64,000 nt of DNA from Phlegmacium glaucopus (GCA_015039465.1 MU130424.1:63094-127093), one strand, 5' to 3'. Counted from the first letter of the stretch, positions 35,719 through 46,201 are shown. Translations and numbers: made by a program. The notes: generated by a model not told the origin, from the letters alone.

Positions 35719-36355
35719 CCAAAGGAAGGGATGGAATCGATAGCCAAGATGATCGATAAAGCAACGTAGGTGTTGGCAAAACCACGTGCTCAGAAACGAG
35801 GAGAAGGCGTGATCATTGCAAAATTGCATAAAGTTTAATATGATAAAGTCATTCGCCGGAGCAACGGTCGCCTTTTGGGCGTCTTTCTGAGCTAGCCAGG
35901 GTTCTCTGTAAACCCCTTCTCCGCGAACGCCCTCTTTTTTTGTTTGGTCACGAGCTTGACAGAGGAGGGCGGGGCGAAGGTACCACGCGAGACAGCGCAC
36001 GACCTGCCCAAGTTTTTTTAAATCATCTTACGTCGTTTATCTGTGTAGAGCATGCATATTAGTAAAGAAAAGAATAAATGGGAACAATATATCGTACAAA
36101 TGTGGCTCTAGCAGCTTGACCAGCAATATATGTAGTATTCACAATGGGTTTCGTGGGATACAAAGATGCCTCAGGGGATGTTGAGCAGGAACTAGAGAAA
36201 GCCAAGAATAGATCCGATCCAACAATTACATAATCAACATAATCAATGGTCGTTCCGTCCTCTCACCTTGGTTTATCGAGAATTGTACCAAAGGTCAGCT
36301 TTGGATGTTTATTTAATACCTATTAAATACTAATAATTATATAGAGGTCTCCGTC
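35719..36355. other. Intergenic with a copied piece of the F-box gene
   Basis: 35945-36110 repeats 35285-35430 (the exon 2 boundary region of the F-box gene) in direct orientation, so a local duplication has left an exon fragment in the promoter region. The remainder is the divergent upstream region of the F-box gene and the chromodomain gene. Confidence 0.6.
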
Positions 36356-39300
36356 ATGTCTGAAAATGAACTAGAATGTCAACCTGAGCCCTCAGATCTT
36401 GAAACTCAGTTTATACCCCAAGACAACGACAACGAGACCTTGTGGGAGGTCATTGAAATTACTGCTGAGAAGAGGCAGTACTATAAAGTTCGCTGGAAAG
36501 GGATTGACCCAGAAACTCAAAAGCCATGGGCTCAAAGCTGGGTAGCAAAGCACGACTGTACAGATAACTTGGTTCGAGATTGGAAATTGAGACAGGCAAA
36601 AAAGAAGAAGGGTACGTGTTATCACTGTCTTAAGGAATGTAAAAAGACCAATACGCATGTTACACAACTAAAAATTGTAGGATCAAAACGAGAATCTGGG
36701 ATACCCAAGGAATCTCGCGCATCAGTTGTCACTTCACTGTCTGTGTTGACCTCAAAGGGGACGGCATTTCCTTTACTAAAATTGGATAGCGCTGATTCTA
36801 CGCGTCGATCGACTTCAACTATAACCCCCATCACTGCTCGTATCCCTGCCAGTTCCACATTCCCCACTCCCGGAATAGAAGGAGATGCCAGGACGAACAG
36901 CATTCCGGGATCTGTTCCACCACCTAGGAAAAAGAGAAAACTTGAAGTGGAGCTTGTTAACATCTATGGACATTCTGCTAGCAGTGCCGAAGCTGGCGAC
37001 AAGACAAGGAACCGAAAAGACCCCAGCATTATCGCAAGTGACGACGACGATGTGGAAGTGAAGACGAAATCGGATAAAACTGTTGGGCTTGATCCTGAGC
37101 CTTCCCAAATCCGGCGTAGAAGTCCAAGCCAAGTTGAGGCGGAGAAGGAAGAAGAGGCAGACGAACGGATGATTGAGGAATCACTTTCTGATATCTATTG
37201 CAGCTCACGTCCAAGCCCACCATTAGAAACAAGCCACGACCAGGAAGATGAAGGTACTCCGGTCCCACATGTTCGAGCACAGGATCTAGTATATGAGTGG
37301 CAAGACATGGTCGAAGAAAGTACCCCTACCGTAGCTCGACCCCAACGTCAGATGGAAGATTTGGAGGGCATGGATATGGATCACCCGGTAGTGGAGGAGG
37401 TTCCTCCCCCTGCTTCTTCTGCAAAGTCAGTGCCAGATCAAGCTTCCAGCTCTAGGGCGGGATCGATGGCTGGTTCGGAGTCGCATTCGCTCAGGCAGCA
37501 CCGTACAGATTCTATTCCCATTCCCATTCGTCGCTTCAAGCGAGTGGACTCATCTGGTCCTTCTGCTGCTATTGTCGTGCCTACCACACCTCCCAGATAT
37601 GGAGGCGGCCATGTCGATGGAAAAGCAGATGGCCACAGGTCGCCGATATTATCACCTGCTGATAAGAAAAGGCTCGAGCGATTTGACAGGTCTATGATGA
37701 GGATAGGGTTGAGAAGCGGAAAGGGAAAGGAGAAAGAGCAACAGCGGCGAGAGAAGGGTGCTATAGTCGGCAAGGTTAAGAGGAAGAGGGAAAGAGAGAA
37801 AGGTGGAGAAATGGTTGTAGGAGGTGGAAAACAAGAGTATGGCTCTGTGCGGACTTCTGAGGAGAAGAAATCGAAGGGGAAGGAAAAGGAGCTCAAGGAT
37901 AAGGAGCAAGGAGCATCCACATCCAAATCTCATGAGACTGAGAAAAAGAAAACAGCGGAACCACTAATTCTCCCCGTCGAATCCGATTCAGGAGTTGAAC
38001 GCGCTGTTAGGTCCAAAGCCCAGGAACATGGGAAGGGCAAATCAGAATCAAAATTCATAGCCAAGGAGACGTCTCACCCATCTTACAAGTCCGATTCCAA
38101 TACTAAGACTCTGACTCGCTTGAAACCCGACGAACAAGATAAGGCGAAGAGGCAAGAGGGCAAGTCCAAATCCAATGATAATTCCGGTCGATCTGTGGAT
38201 GTAATACCTAACGTACGCCTCATTTTTCTTCTTTTGTTAAACTCTGTTCCAGACTATCGTTGAGAAACCAAGCAGGTCCCCATCAGCTCGTTCGTACTCG
38301 TCTGTCGAAGATGGAGCTGGGCTGCGTCAGAAGGCTGAATCAAGAGCATCCAAGTCTCGATCACGATCGCGTTCCGCGTCCAGTCAGAAAAGAAAAAACG
38401 AGGAGCCTGACAGCCGGGCTGAAGTGCCTACTACTACTTCTACTCACCGAGAATCCCCTCAAGCGTTATCTCAACCGGCCGATTCCCAGGTAAGCTCTGC
38501 TCAACATTTTTCGATTATCCTGATCAGTTCATCATTTATCTACTAGATGGAGGATGTAGAAAATTCTCAATACCTAGGGTCTGCAATGCACCTGCTTAAT
38601 GCAAAGTCGGAAGAAATTTCCAAATTGGAGGATCAGCTCGCTATCGCTCAGCGAACAAACGAAGCTCTACTCCAACAACTTTCCGTTATCCACCCACACC
38701 CCGCCGAATCCGCCAGCGATGGCCAATCCGCGAATAAGACCTTTGAACAAGGGTTAGCGGAAGCACGAGCCCAGTTTGCTCTGCAAACAGCCTCTTGGGA
38801 AAATGAACGAGCAACCCTTTCCCTCAATATCGAGACAGCAACTCGAGGCAAAGCGTCAGCGGAACAAGATCGTGATTTCTTCCGAGAGCAGTATGCAAAA
38901 GCTTCAGCTTTTGTTTCTTCTATCCGTGATGAAAATGCTGAGCTGGAGAAACAAACCAAGATCGCCACCGATCAAGCCCAATCTGGTGTTAATTTAATTA
39001 AAACTACATTCGAACTGCGGACGAAATCACTAGAGGATGATGTCCGAGCATGGCGCAAGACGGCTGAATTCTTGATCGAGAAAGATCGTAGGACGAATGA
39101 TGATATCAGGAGACGTGCCGCAGAAGAACCAGAGTTACGTGCAAGGTGTGACCAACAAGAGGCTATGCTCGAGGAGACCTCCAAGCGTATAGAACAACTA
39201 GAGATGGAGCTGGCGGAGAAACAGAGGATGTATGTTGAAGCGGAGGCGACTGGGAAGAAGTTGGAGGGGGCGACGGTAGGTTTGACTCTGGAGTTGAATG

Positions 39301-39564
39301 AGGCGAAGACGAAACTTGAGAGGATTGGAAAAATTGGCATTGGTGACGGTGAGGACAACGCAGATCCTAATGGTCATGAGTTTGTCTATTGTTGTGAGTG
39401 GAGGCCAGAAGGTTCGAACGACACATGTGAAGCTGTCTTTCTCCATATTTCGGTATGTTTCAAATCAAATGGCTCTGACTCCTCTTGCAATAATCGTTAA
39501 TCTCTTTGGCTGATAGGAACTTCAAGAGCACTTGTACACTGGGGGACATCTTCAACCTGATTAA
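36356..39564 (+). CDS. Chromodomain protein with coiled coil and C-terminal C2H2 finger
   Basis: Five exons: 36356-36611, 36681-38212, 38253-38489, 38547-39452 and 39517-39564 (2979 nt, 992 aa). A chromodomain lies at residues ~29-78 (TLWEVIEITAEKRQYYKVRW, then KGIDPETQKPWAQSW). It is followed by ~500 residues of charged low-complexity sequence with Lys/Glu-rich blocks, then Arg/Ser-rich RSRSRSAS. A long coiled coil spans ~690-930 (ISKLEDQLAIAQRTNEALLQ). The C-terminus, CCEWRPEGSNDTCEAVF followed by ELQEHLYTGGH, fits a C2H2 zinc finger completed by the small last exon. Chromodomains read methylated histone tails, so a chromatin role is inferred. The first intron (69 nt) is free of stops and a multiple of three. 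Confidence 0.85.
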
Positions 39565-39670
39565 ATCAAATCTAATGCCCTATTCTCTGATCTGTAATTA
39601 TGTAAAAGATAGAAAGCATGTTTTTTGTCCATTTATATTGATGAAGTTGTACTACTTGTGGTTAACTGTG

Positions 39671-39846
39671 GCATCAGCAAGTTGGGGTTTTGCTATGGGT
39701 GCTATGGAGCACTGTCCAGTGCTGTCAATCAAAGACCCTTTGCTATGATGCTATAGGTTGCTATGGGACTCTATATAGTGCTTGACAGCTCTTGACAGTT
39801 TCCCATAGTGCCATTTTTTGGCCCTGAAAACCTGAATTTGCTGATG
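39671..39846. mobile_element. Small MITE-like insertion
   Basis: CATCAGCAA at the left and TTGCTGATG at the right bound a ~176-bp non-coding segment. Its insertion interrupts a copied F-box-gene fragment that is continuous at 56330-56600, which supplies the empty site. The target duplication is short and ambiguous. Confidence 0.6.
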
Positions 39847-40133
39847 TGAGTAGAGTTGAGAGCATAGGAAGGAGGGAGGTCTTTACACTAAGCCACTAAT
39901 TCTGATCAGACTAATTGGAGTCCGATTGGATTCTGATTGGATTCTGAGCAGTCCGAGCCTAGTCTGAGTTCAGTCCGAGTAAATTGCTCGGACTACTTGG
40001 AATCTGATCAGACTGTGTGTCATCGGATTCTGATCGGATTCTGATTGGACTTACTCAGACTTAGTCCAAGTAAATTTCTTAGACTACTTGTTTGTACCCA
40101 TGTTTGTACCCATGTTTGTCCTCTTCCCACACA

Positions 40134-40376
40134 GACCTAAGCGACAGAACTTAGAATAATAGCAGCAAGCGATCCGCTGAGATAATCAGCGGACCCTGAA
40201 TTTTATGAGGCAGAGGCGAACGAGCAAGAGGCTCATACAAAACAGAGTAGTGACGTGTATACAAGTAATGATGAAAAGGAAAAGGAGAGAAAATAGATAT
40301 CAATTGAATGGAAAAGGGAGCAGGAGGGTGGGTCGCGAAAAAAGGGGGTCGATAGAGTTTAAACGAGGATAGACTA
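40134..40376. repeat. DIRS left inverted terminal repeat
   Basis: It is the inverted counterpart of 45260-45495. Its inner part (40332-40376) also forms a perfect 45-bp inverted repeat with 40417-40461, leaving a 40-nt loop just upstream of ORF1. Confidence 0.9.
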
Positions 40377-40496
40377 AACGACTCTTGAGATCGCCCAGGC
40401 TTCGCCTACTCGTTATTAGTCTATCCTCGTTTAAACTCTATCGACCCCCTTTTTTCGCGACATTTTTCGATTACATCGACATCTACACTCTCATCT

Positions 40497-41798
40497 ATGT
40501 CGCATGAGCGGATTGAAAATGTTCAGGCCGTTACTGAAGCATGTGGTATATTGGTGGAAGATACGATCAATGGGAAATACACGCTGGAGGAGTTTGGTAA
40601 GGAGCTCAGAAGAACTGGAATCTCGGTTGTCGAAGCAGAAGACTATGTACAAGAAGTTAAACAACGTCTCGAAGGTCGTCAACAGGATATTCGGCCGACC
40701 GCCTCTGCTACCATATCTGCGACATCACCACCTACCTCAGGACGGGATGTTCCAGTCTCTTCTTCAACTCCCGAAATTGAACCATGCCCTGAACCTTCAG
40801 CTACTGAAGTCAATGAAGAAATCGCGTGGGCAATTCTTACATCGAAACTCAATCGTCTACGCCCTGCGGGCTCTTCCGATGGTCCCCGAATTGACGGGCC
40901 AATTTCGGATCTCCTTAAGACCCTCGTGCCTTCATCCTCTTCTAACTCGTCTATCCCTCCCTCGGTCCTTGCCGTTGCTCCTCATTTGGCCACTCTATCT
41001 CAGTCCGCCTCTCATGACGAACATCTACATAAAACTTGGGAACTGCGTCAAGCATATAATTCCGAGAAAGCTATTGACCCTATCATCGATCTCATGCAAA
41101 GCCAGCATTTACCAGACCCTATTCCGCGTTCCATTTGGCGTAAAATCATACAAGATGAATTTGTTGATTTCGAACGCCTTTATGGATCGACGGATCGGAA
41201 CTACAGCCATCAAGATGATCAAAAGGAGTTTGCTGGAGGGTTTGTACTCACTAAGAAGGAACAGATGTCTGCTAAGAAGGCTATACGTTCCGAGGCCGAG
41301 TGGTCCCGTATGTTCACAGCTTGGGAAGCAGGAGTCCTCCTTCTCTACCCTCATCGTCAATCTGAACTCCAAAAATATCGTCTTATGGTCATTGACCTAT
41401 TTCGCGCCACGCCTCACACTATATCTGTCCCCATTCATTTTGATATTGAGGCACGTGATCGTTATGCCCGTTCGCCTTTCCACTTGGATGATAGGGATAT
41501 GCTGCAAATCCCCCTCTTGGTGCAACTTTTCCGTGGTTCAAATTCATCTTTCAAACGTGATTTGGACTCTCCTCCTTCAAATCCAGCCAAGCGCTCGACG
41601 ATCCCTTGTCAAAATTGGAATTTGGGGTTCTGCGATGATCCCTGTCTCAATCGAAGGAAGCACGGGATTTGCTGTGAATGTGGAGGACAGCACAGGGCGA
41701 AGGAGTTCGAAGGATGTCTTGGTAAATTGCATGAAAGAAGACGTTTCGGAACAGGCTCTAGTCTCGCAGCGAGTGGAAGCAGCAGTGGTCACGCCTAA
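40497..41798 (+). CDS. DIRS ORF1, Gag-like protein
   Basis: 433 aa. The N-terminal region is predicted helical, the middle is Ser/Pro-rich, and a conserved block contains RSIWRKIIQDEFVDFERLYG and YRLMVIDLFRATPHTISVPI. The C-terminal Cys/His cluster, CQNWNLGFCDDPCLNRRKHG then CCECGGQHRAKEFEGC, is a likely RNA-binding zinc motif typical of DIRS/Ngaro-type first ORFs. It overlaps ORF2 by 68 nt in another frame. Role inferred: RNA packaging. Confidence 0.8.
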   Translation: MSHERIENVQAVTEACGILVEDTINGKYTLEEFGKELRRTGISVVEAEDYVQEVKQRLEGRQQDIRPTASATISATSPPTSGRDVPVSSSTPEIEPCPEPSATEVNEEIAWAILTSKLNRLRPAGSSDGPRIDGPISDLLKTLVPSSSSNSSIPPSVLAVAPHLATLSQSASHDEHLHKTWELRQAYNSEKAIDPIIDLMQSQHLPDPIPRSIWRKIIQDEFVDFERLYGSTDRNYSHQDDQKEFAGGFVLTKKEQMSAKKAIRSEAEWSRMFTAWEAGVLLLYPHRQSELQKYRLMVIDLFRATPHTISVPIHFDIEARDRYARSPFHLDDRDMLQIPLLVQLFRGSNSSFKRDLDSPPSNPAKRSTIPCQNWNLGFCDDPCLNRRKHGICCECGGQHRAKEFEGCLGKLHERRRFGTGSSLAASGSSSGHA

Positions 41799-43641
41799 AA
41801 CTTTCCCCTCATCCTCTAAACGTAAAGCTGATGACCTAGTCCATGGTCCTCGCTTTCGTCGACGATACATCTGGTCTGACTCTAAGGACCCATGCTCCCC
41901 AGCTATGTTAAATACCGAATTCGCTGAACCATTTAAACCTCCACCTGAACATCTTCTCAATAACCTCGACATTCAGTCTACACTTTCGAGATTACAAGAT
42001 TATGTGAAGGTTGAGACACCTTTCGACGTCGATAAGCTCGAACTCTTTCTAACCGACCATCCTAATCCTTTATTCGTAAAATCTATCATGAAAAGCCTGC
42101 GAGAAGGCTTCTGGCCTTTTGACGAAGGAGATTGGGAAGATGATTCTGAGGATCTGTCTAATTATAGCTCCGAAAAGATAGATCTTGATGCGATTCGTGC
42201 TTTTCGAGACAAAGAGTGTGAAGCTCGTCATTGGTCCCCTCCTCTTCCTTTCCAACAACTTCTTCCGGGTATGAAGTCGTCACCAATGTTCGTTATCTGG
42301 CAAAAGCAAAAACCTCGAGTCATCACTGATCATTCCGGTTCTGGTCTTAACAACGGCATTCCCAAAGAAGAAAGCAAGGTCTATTATGATGATATGCATC
42401 CGTTCGGTCTCGCTCTTCGGCAAGCTCGCCGCGATAATCCAGCTGTTAATCTTGTCTTGTATAAATCTGATGTTGCAGGAGCTTTTTTGAATCTACCGGC
42501 TCATCCATTGTGGCAAATCCGACAAGTTGTCTCAATTGATGGCAAGAGATTTATTGTTCGTCGTCTTGTATTCGGTAACAGAGCTTCTCCACGGTGCTGG
42601 TGTGCAGTTTCAGCCCTTATCTGCTGGATAGGTGAATGTAAACTGAATATAATCGGTTTACACGTTTACATGGACGATTACTTTGGTTGGGATGATGCAT
42701 CAAACTTAGTATTCTATCGAGGTTGCTGGCGCCCGAAACGCCAAGTCCAACTTCTTCTCCTTTGGGAACAAATCTCTTGCCCTTTTGACCTTAAAAAGCA
42801 GGAACATGGTAACCCTCTAAAGATCATCGGCTTTTGGGTTGACGTTAATCGTGGCACCATCTCTTTATCACCCGACTCAATCACCGACATCATTTCAAAA
42901 ATTCACATCTTCTTATCGGCATCCTCTAGACAACAACCTTTGCGAGAATGGCAACGCCTTTCAGGCCATCTTAATTGGCTCCTTAATGTTCTACCTTGGG
43001 GTCGTCCAGCCCTTTCGGAATTATATTGGAAAACAAGTGGTAAAACTAAACCTCATGGTAATATTTTCCTGAATGCTACTGTTCATTCCGATCTCAACTG
43101 GTTGGCTGAGACGATTCCTGACGCTATTGGAGTCCGCTTCCTCGACGAAGGACTTTGGTCCGACGAACAAGCTGATGTTTCAGTTTGGACCGATGCAAAT
43201 CTTAAAGACGCCATCGCTTTCTCTTTCTCTAACAATGGCTTCGTTTATCAATTGAAACCCTCTCCTGGATCCCCTAAAATCGACATCCTGTTCTTCGAAC
43301 TCCTCGCTATCCTATCCGCTATCCACCATTTCGCTTGCCTTCCACATCCACCCCGTCGTCTTCTCCTATTTACTGACAGTCTTGATTCCGTTTCCATCTT
43401 TAATTCACTCTCAGCTTCTGAAAAATTACATAACGGTATCCTTTTAGCTGTCGCGAAAATCATTTTGCAATCAGGTATTGATCTCCGTGTCCGTCACATC
43501 GTCGGTAAGGAAAACATCCGAGCCGATCTGCTTTCTCGCCTACTCTTTGACGAATATCGTCGTCGTTTTCCCCAAGACCGCGTCCGCACCTTCACTCCAC
43601 CTCGAGAACTCCTGCCGGCGCGATGGAAGGAGTGCTTTTAG
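41731..43641 (+). CDS. DIRS ORF2, reverse transcriptase-RNase H
   Basis: It is read from the ATG at 41731, giving 636 aa; the frame is open further upstream but overlaps ORF1 there. RT motifs: KQKPRVITDHSGSGLNNG, KSDVAGAFLNLPAHPLWQI, VFGNRASPRCWCAVS and catalytic VYMDDYFGW. RNase H: SVWTDANLKDAIAFSF, DILFFELLAILSAIHHF, LLLFTDSLDSVSIFNS and HIVGKENIRADLLSRL. These copy element RNA into DNA. It ends 19 nt inside ORF3. Confidence 0.92.
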   Translation: MKEDVSEQALVSQRVEAAVVTPKTFPSSSKRKADDLVHGPRFRRRYIWSDSKDPCSPAMLNTEFAEPFKPPPEHLLNNLDIQSTLSRLQDYVKVETPFDVDKLELFLTDHPNPLFVKSIMKSLREGFWPFDEGDWEDDSEDLSNYSSEKIDLDAIRAFRDKECEARHWSPPLPFQQLLPGMKSSPMFVIWQKQKPRVITDHSGSGLNNGIPKEESKVYYDDMHPFGLALRQARRDNPAVNLVLYKSDVAGAFLNLPAHPLWQIRQVVSIDGKRFIVRRLVFGNRASPRCWCAVSALICWIGECKLNIIGLHVYMDDYFGWDDASNLVFYRGCWRPKRQVQLLLLWEQISCPFDLKKQEHGNPLKIIGFWVDVNRGTISLSPDSITDIISKIHIFLSASSRQQPLREWQRLSGHLNWLLNVLPWGRPALSELYWKTSGKTKPHGNIFLNATVHSDLNWLAETIPDAIGVRFLDEGLWSDEQADVSVWTDANLKDAIAFSFSNNGFVYQLKPSPGSPKIDILFFELLAILSAIHHFACLPHPPRRLLLFTDSLDSVSIFNSLSASEKLHNGILLAVAKIILQSGIDLRVRHIVGKENIRADLLSRLLFDEYRRRFPQDRVRTFTPPRELLPARWKECF

Positions 43642-44633
43642 ATGCTTTGGGCGAGCCTGGTACTGTTCGTAAGGCTCGCCCCATCCTCACTCTCAAAGAG
43701 ATTGATGAGCATGCTTCATTTCTACGGCATTCATCTATTGAAAAAAGTACCCTAAAAGGATATCAAACTGGTGTTCGTGACTACATCTCTTTTTGTTTTA
43801 ATCACCACCTACCCCTCAATCCTACACCTCTCACCCTCTCTCGTTACATTGCCTTTTCCTCTCAATCTATTGCGTCCGCCCCAAAATATCTTACCGGAGC
43901 AAGGCATTTTTTGCATAATATGTATCCGGATTTCGATCAAAATCGGAACCACCCTCTTGTTTTATCAACCATTCGCGGTTCAAAAAAGATTCGAGCTGAT
44001 CCCGTCATCCGTAAACTCCCTTTACGACTATCCCATCTCGCCTTTTTCTACAATCTTGCCTTCAACTCAAACTCTTACGATGACTTCCTTTTCGCCACTA
44101 TTCTTTCATGTGCCTTTTACGGCTGTCACCGCATGGGAGAACTTGTCATCAAGTCAGATCGTACCCTATTTGATTGGCGGAAAATCATCAAACGTTCTTC
44201 ATTGTCTTTTATGAACGACCACGCTCAATTTCATTTACCATATCATAAGACTGATCTTTTTTATCGAGGCACAGATATCATCTTTTCTAACCACGAAATC
44301 GCCAATCCTGTCTATCTCCTCAAACATTACACCAATCTTCGCGACGCTCGTCACGGCGCTCGATTGCCACTTTTCATTTGTCAAGATGGATCTATCCCTA
44401 ATCGGTCTTGGTTTGATTCAAAATTTTTCGCTTACCTATCGCATGACTACGGAGGTCACTCGGCACGCGCTGGTGGTGCAACGTATTACGCTTCACTTGG
44501 CCTTTCAGATTCAATCATTCAAGCGATTGGTCGTTGGTCTTCCACTGCTTGGAAAATTTATATTCGCGACAATCCCACCATTCGAGCCGAGCAACAACTG
44601 GCTTTCATCCGCTTACACCAACTAAATCATTAA
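43623..44633 (+). CDS. DIRS ORF3, tyrosine recombinase
   Basis: 336 aa. The N-terminal core-binding region (SSIEKSTLKGYQTGVRDY) is followed by the catalytic domain with Arg in YGCHRMGELVI, the H-x-x-R box GGHSARAGGATYY, and the W/Tyr box GRWSSTAWKIYIRD. These are the residues a tyrosine recombinase uses to integrate a circular DNA intermediate. It overlaps the end of ORF2 by 19 nt. The frame is intact and all catalytic positions seem present. Confidence 0.92.
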   Translation: MEGVLLDALGEPGTVRKARPILTLKEIDEHASFLRHSSIEKSTLKGYQTGVRDYISFCFNHHLPLNPTPLTLSRYIAFSSQSIASAPKYLTGARHFLHNMYPDFDQNRNHPLVLSTIRGSKKIRADPVIRKLPLRLSHLAFFYNLAFNSNSYDDFLFATILSCAFYGCHRMGELVIKSDRTLFDWRKIIKRSSLSFMNDHAQFHLPYHKTDLFYRGTDIIFSNHEIANPVYLLKHYTNLRDARHGARLPLFICQDGSIPNRSWFDSKFFAYLSHDYGGHSARAGGATYYASLGLSDSIIQAIGRWSSTAWKIYIRDNPTIRAEQQLAFIRLHQLNH

Positions 44634-44707
44634 CCAGTCACTCTTGCTCCTCGCTCCATTTCTTTTTCACCTCCTCCTTCCCCCACACACAACATCTCTA
44701 CGACTTA

Positions 44708-45299
44708 TAGCCTCTTGCTCGTTCGCCTCTGCCTCATAAAATTCAGGGTCTGCTGATTATCTCAGCGGATCGCTTGCTGCTATTATTCTAAGTTCTGTCG
44801 CTTAGGTCGTCGTAAAGGCGGATTCCAGGGGTAGGGAGCCTTTTCGAAGGCCTCTGCACCCGCTTATCAACAGAGGCGGCCTCGCCGCCTCTGCATCTCT
44901 TCGTATCATCGTACAGTAAGCGGCTCCGCTGTTTTTCTGCTTTCTTAGACACCTGACGGCATCTTTCAGACTATTGCTGATTTTGGTGCTATTTTATATA
45001 GCGGATACTGAGTCAGCGATGGAGAGTCTGGGAGCATGTCTCAGGTATGCTACTTAACATCTGGGCCATCTCTTGTTTCGTCTAACGACTCTTGAGATCG
45101 CCCAGGTGAGCACTCCGTGCTTTGACTTAGGTCTTCGTTTTCTCACCTCACATGAGTTACAGGCTTCGCCTACTCGTTATTAGGTGAGATCCTCCTTCGC
45201 TACATTGGCTCCGCCATGCTACGCACCCTTCTATCTGGCTTATCGTTCTAATCTGTATGTTTAGTCTATCCTCGTTTAAACTCTATCGACCCCCTTTTT
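44708..45299. repeat. DIRS internal complementary region
   Basis: 44708-44808 is complementary to the outer part of the left terminal repeat. 44809-45299 is complementary to the right extension 45496-45988. They meet at CTTAGGTCGTCGTAAAGG, which is the complement of right end joined to left end. The segment also contains two GT-AG introns (45106-45162 and 45184-45264) whose flanking exon pieces appear fused at 40377-40461. Confidence 0.8.
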
Positions 45300-45988
45300 T
45301 CGCGACCCACCCTCCTGCTCCCTTTTCCATTCAATTGATATCTATTTTCTCTCCTTTTCCTTTTCATCATTACTTGTATACACGTCACTACTCTGTTTTG
45401 TATGAGCCTCTTGCTCGTTCGCCTCTGCCTCATAAAATTCAGGGTCCGCTGATTATCTCAGCGGATCGCTTGCTGCTATTATTCTAAGTTCTGTCAAAAG
45501 GGGGTCGATAGAGTTTAAACGAGGATAGACTAAACATACAGATTAGAACGATAAGCCAGATAGAAGGGTGCGTAGCATGGCGGAGCCAATGTAGCGAAGG
45601 AGGATCTCACCTAATAACGAGTAGGCGAAGCCTGTAACTCATGTGAGGTGAGAAAACGAAGACCTAAGTCAAAGCACGGAGTGCTCACCTGGGCGATCTC
45701 AAGAGTCGTTAGACGAAACAAGAGATGGCCCAGATGTTAAGTAGCATACCTGAGACATGCTCCCAGACTCTCCATCACTGACTCAGTATCCGCTATATAA
45801 AATAGCACCAAAATCAGCAATAGTCTGAAAGATGCCGTCAGGTGTCTAAGAAAGCAGAAAAACAGCGGAGCCGCTTACTGTACGATGATACGAAGAGATG
45901 CAGAGGCGGCGAGGCCGCCTCTGTTGATAAGCGGGTGCAGAGGCCTTCGAAAAGGCTCCCTACCCCTGGAATCCGCCTTTACGATGAC
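45260..45988. repeat. DIRS right terminal repeat and ~490-bp inverted extension
   Basis: 45260-45495 matches the left terminal repeat inverted but stops short of its last bases. 45496-45988 is a nearly perfect inverted copy of 44809-45299, so the right end can fold into a ~490-bp stem with a ~200-nt loop. The extension is much longer than the few tens of bases known from Dictyostelium DIRS-1. Confidence 0.8.
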
Positions 45989-46201
45989 CATTGGTCACAT
46001 GATCACAGATAAGCATGATTTCAAGCATATGGGTCAGCATAGATTACATAAGATTCCAAAAAAGGAAATTTTTTAAAGATGGTAGAGAATTGTTTTAGGA
46101 CCCTGAATATGTTTAAATTCTATTAATAGCAGCTCTCCTTATTGAGAAAATTGCAAAATACTTTCCTGAATGCAGCAGTTAAACATTCTATATGAAAATT
46201 T
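45989..46201. other. Non-coding DNA between DIRS and the next element
   Basis: AT-rich sequence without a gene, presumably interior of the outer TIR element. Confidence 0.4.

Larger units (their letters stand above)
40134..45988 (+). mobile_element. Complete DIRS-type retrotransposon
   Basis: All expected parts are present: an inverted left terminal repeat, three intact ORFs (gag-like, RT-RNase H, tyrosine recombinase), an internal complementary region, a right terminal repeat and a right extension. GAC occurs at both outer edges (40134-40136 and 45986-45988). The internal region reads as the complement of right end joined to left end, as in DIRS circle-junction models. There is no integrase of the DDE type, no LTR and no target duplication. 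ORFs lack stops, so recent activity is likely. Confidence 0.9.

Noticed and set aside
40504..41730. Upstream part of the long frame ending at 43641 as additional RT protein
   Set aside because: It runs through ORF1 in another register, has no domain, and the RT similarity starts after the ATG at 41731.
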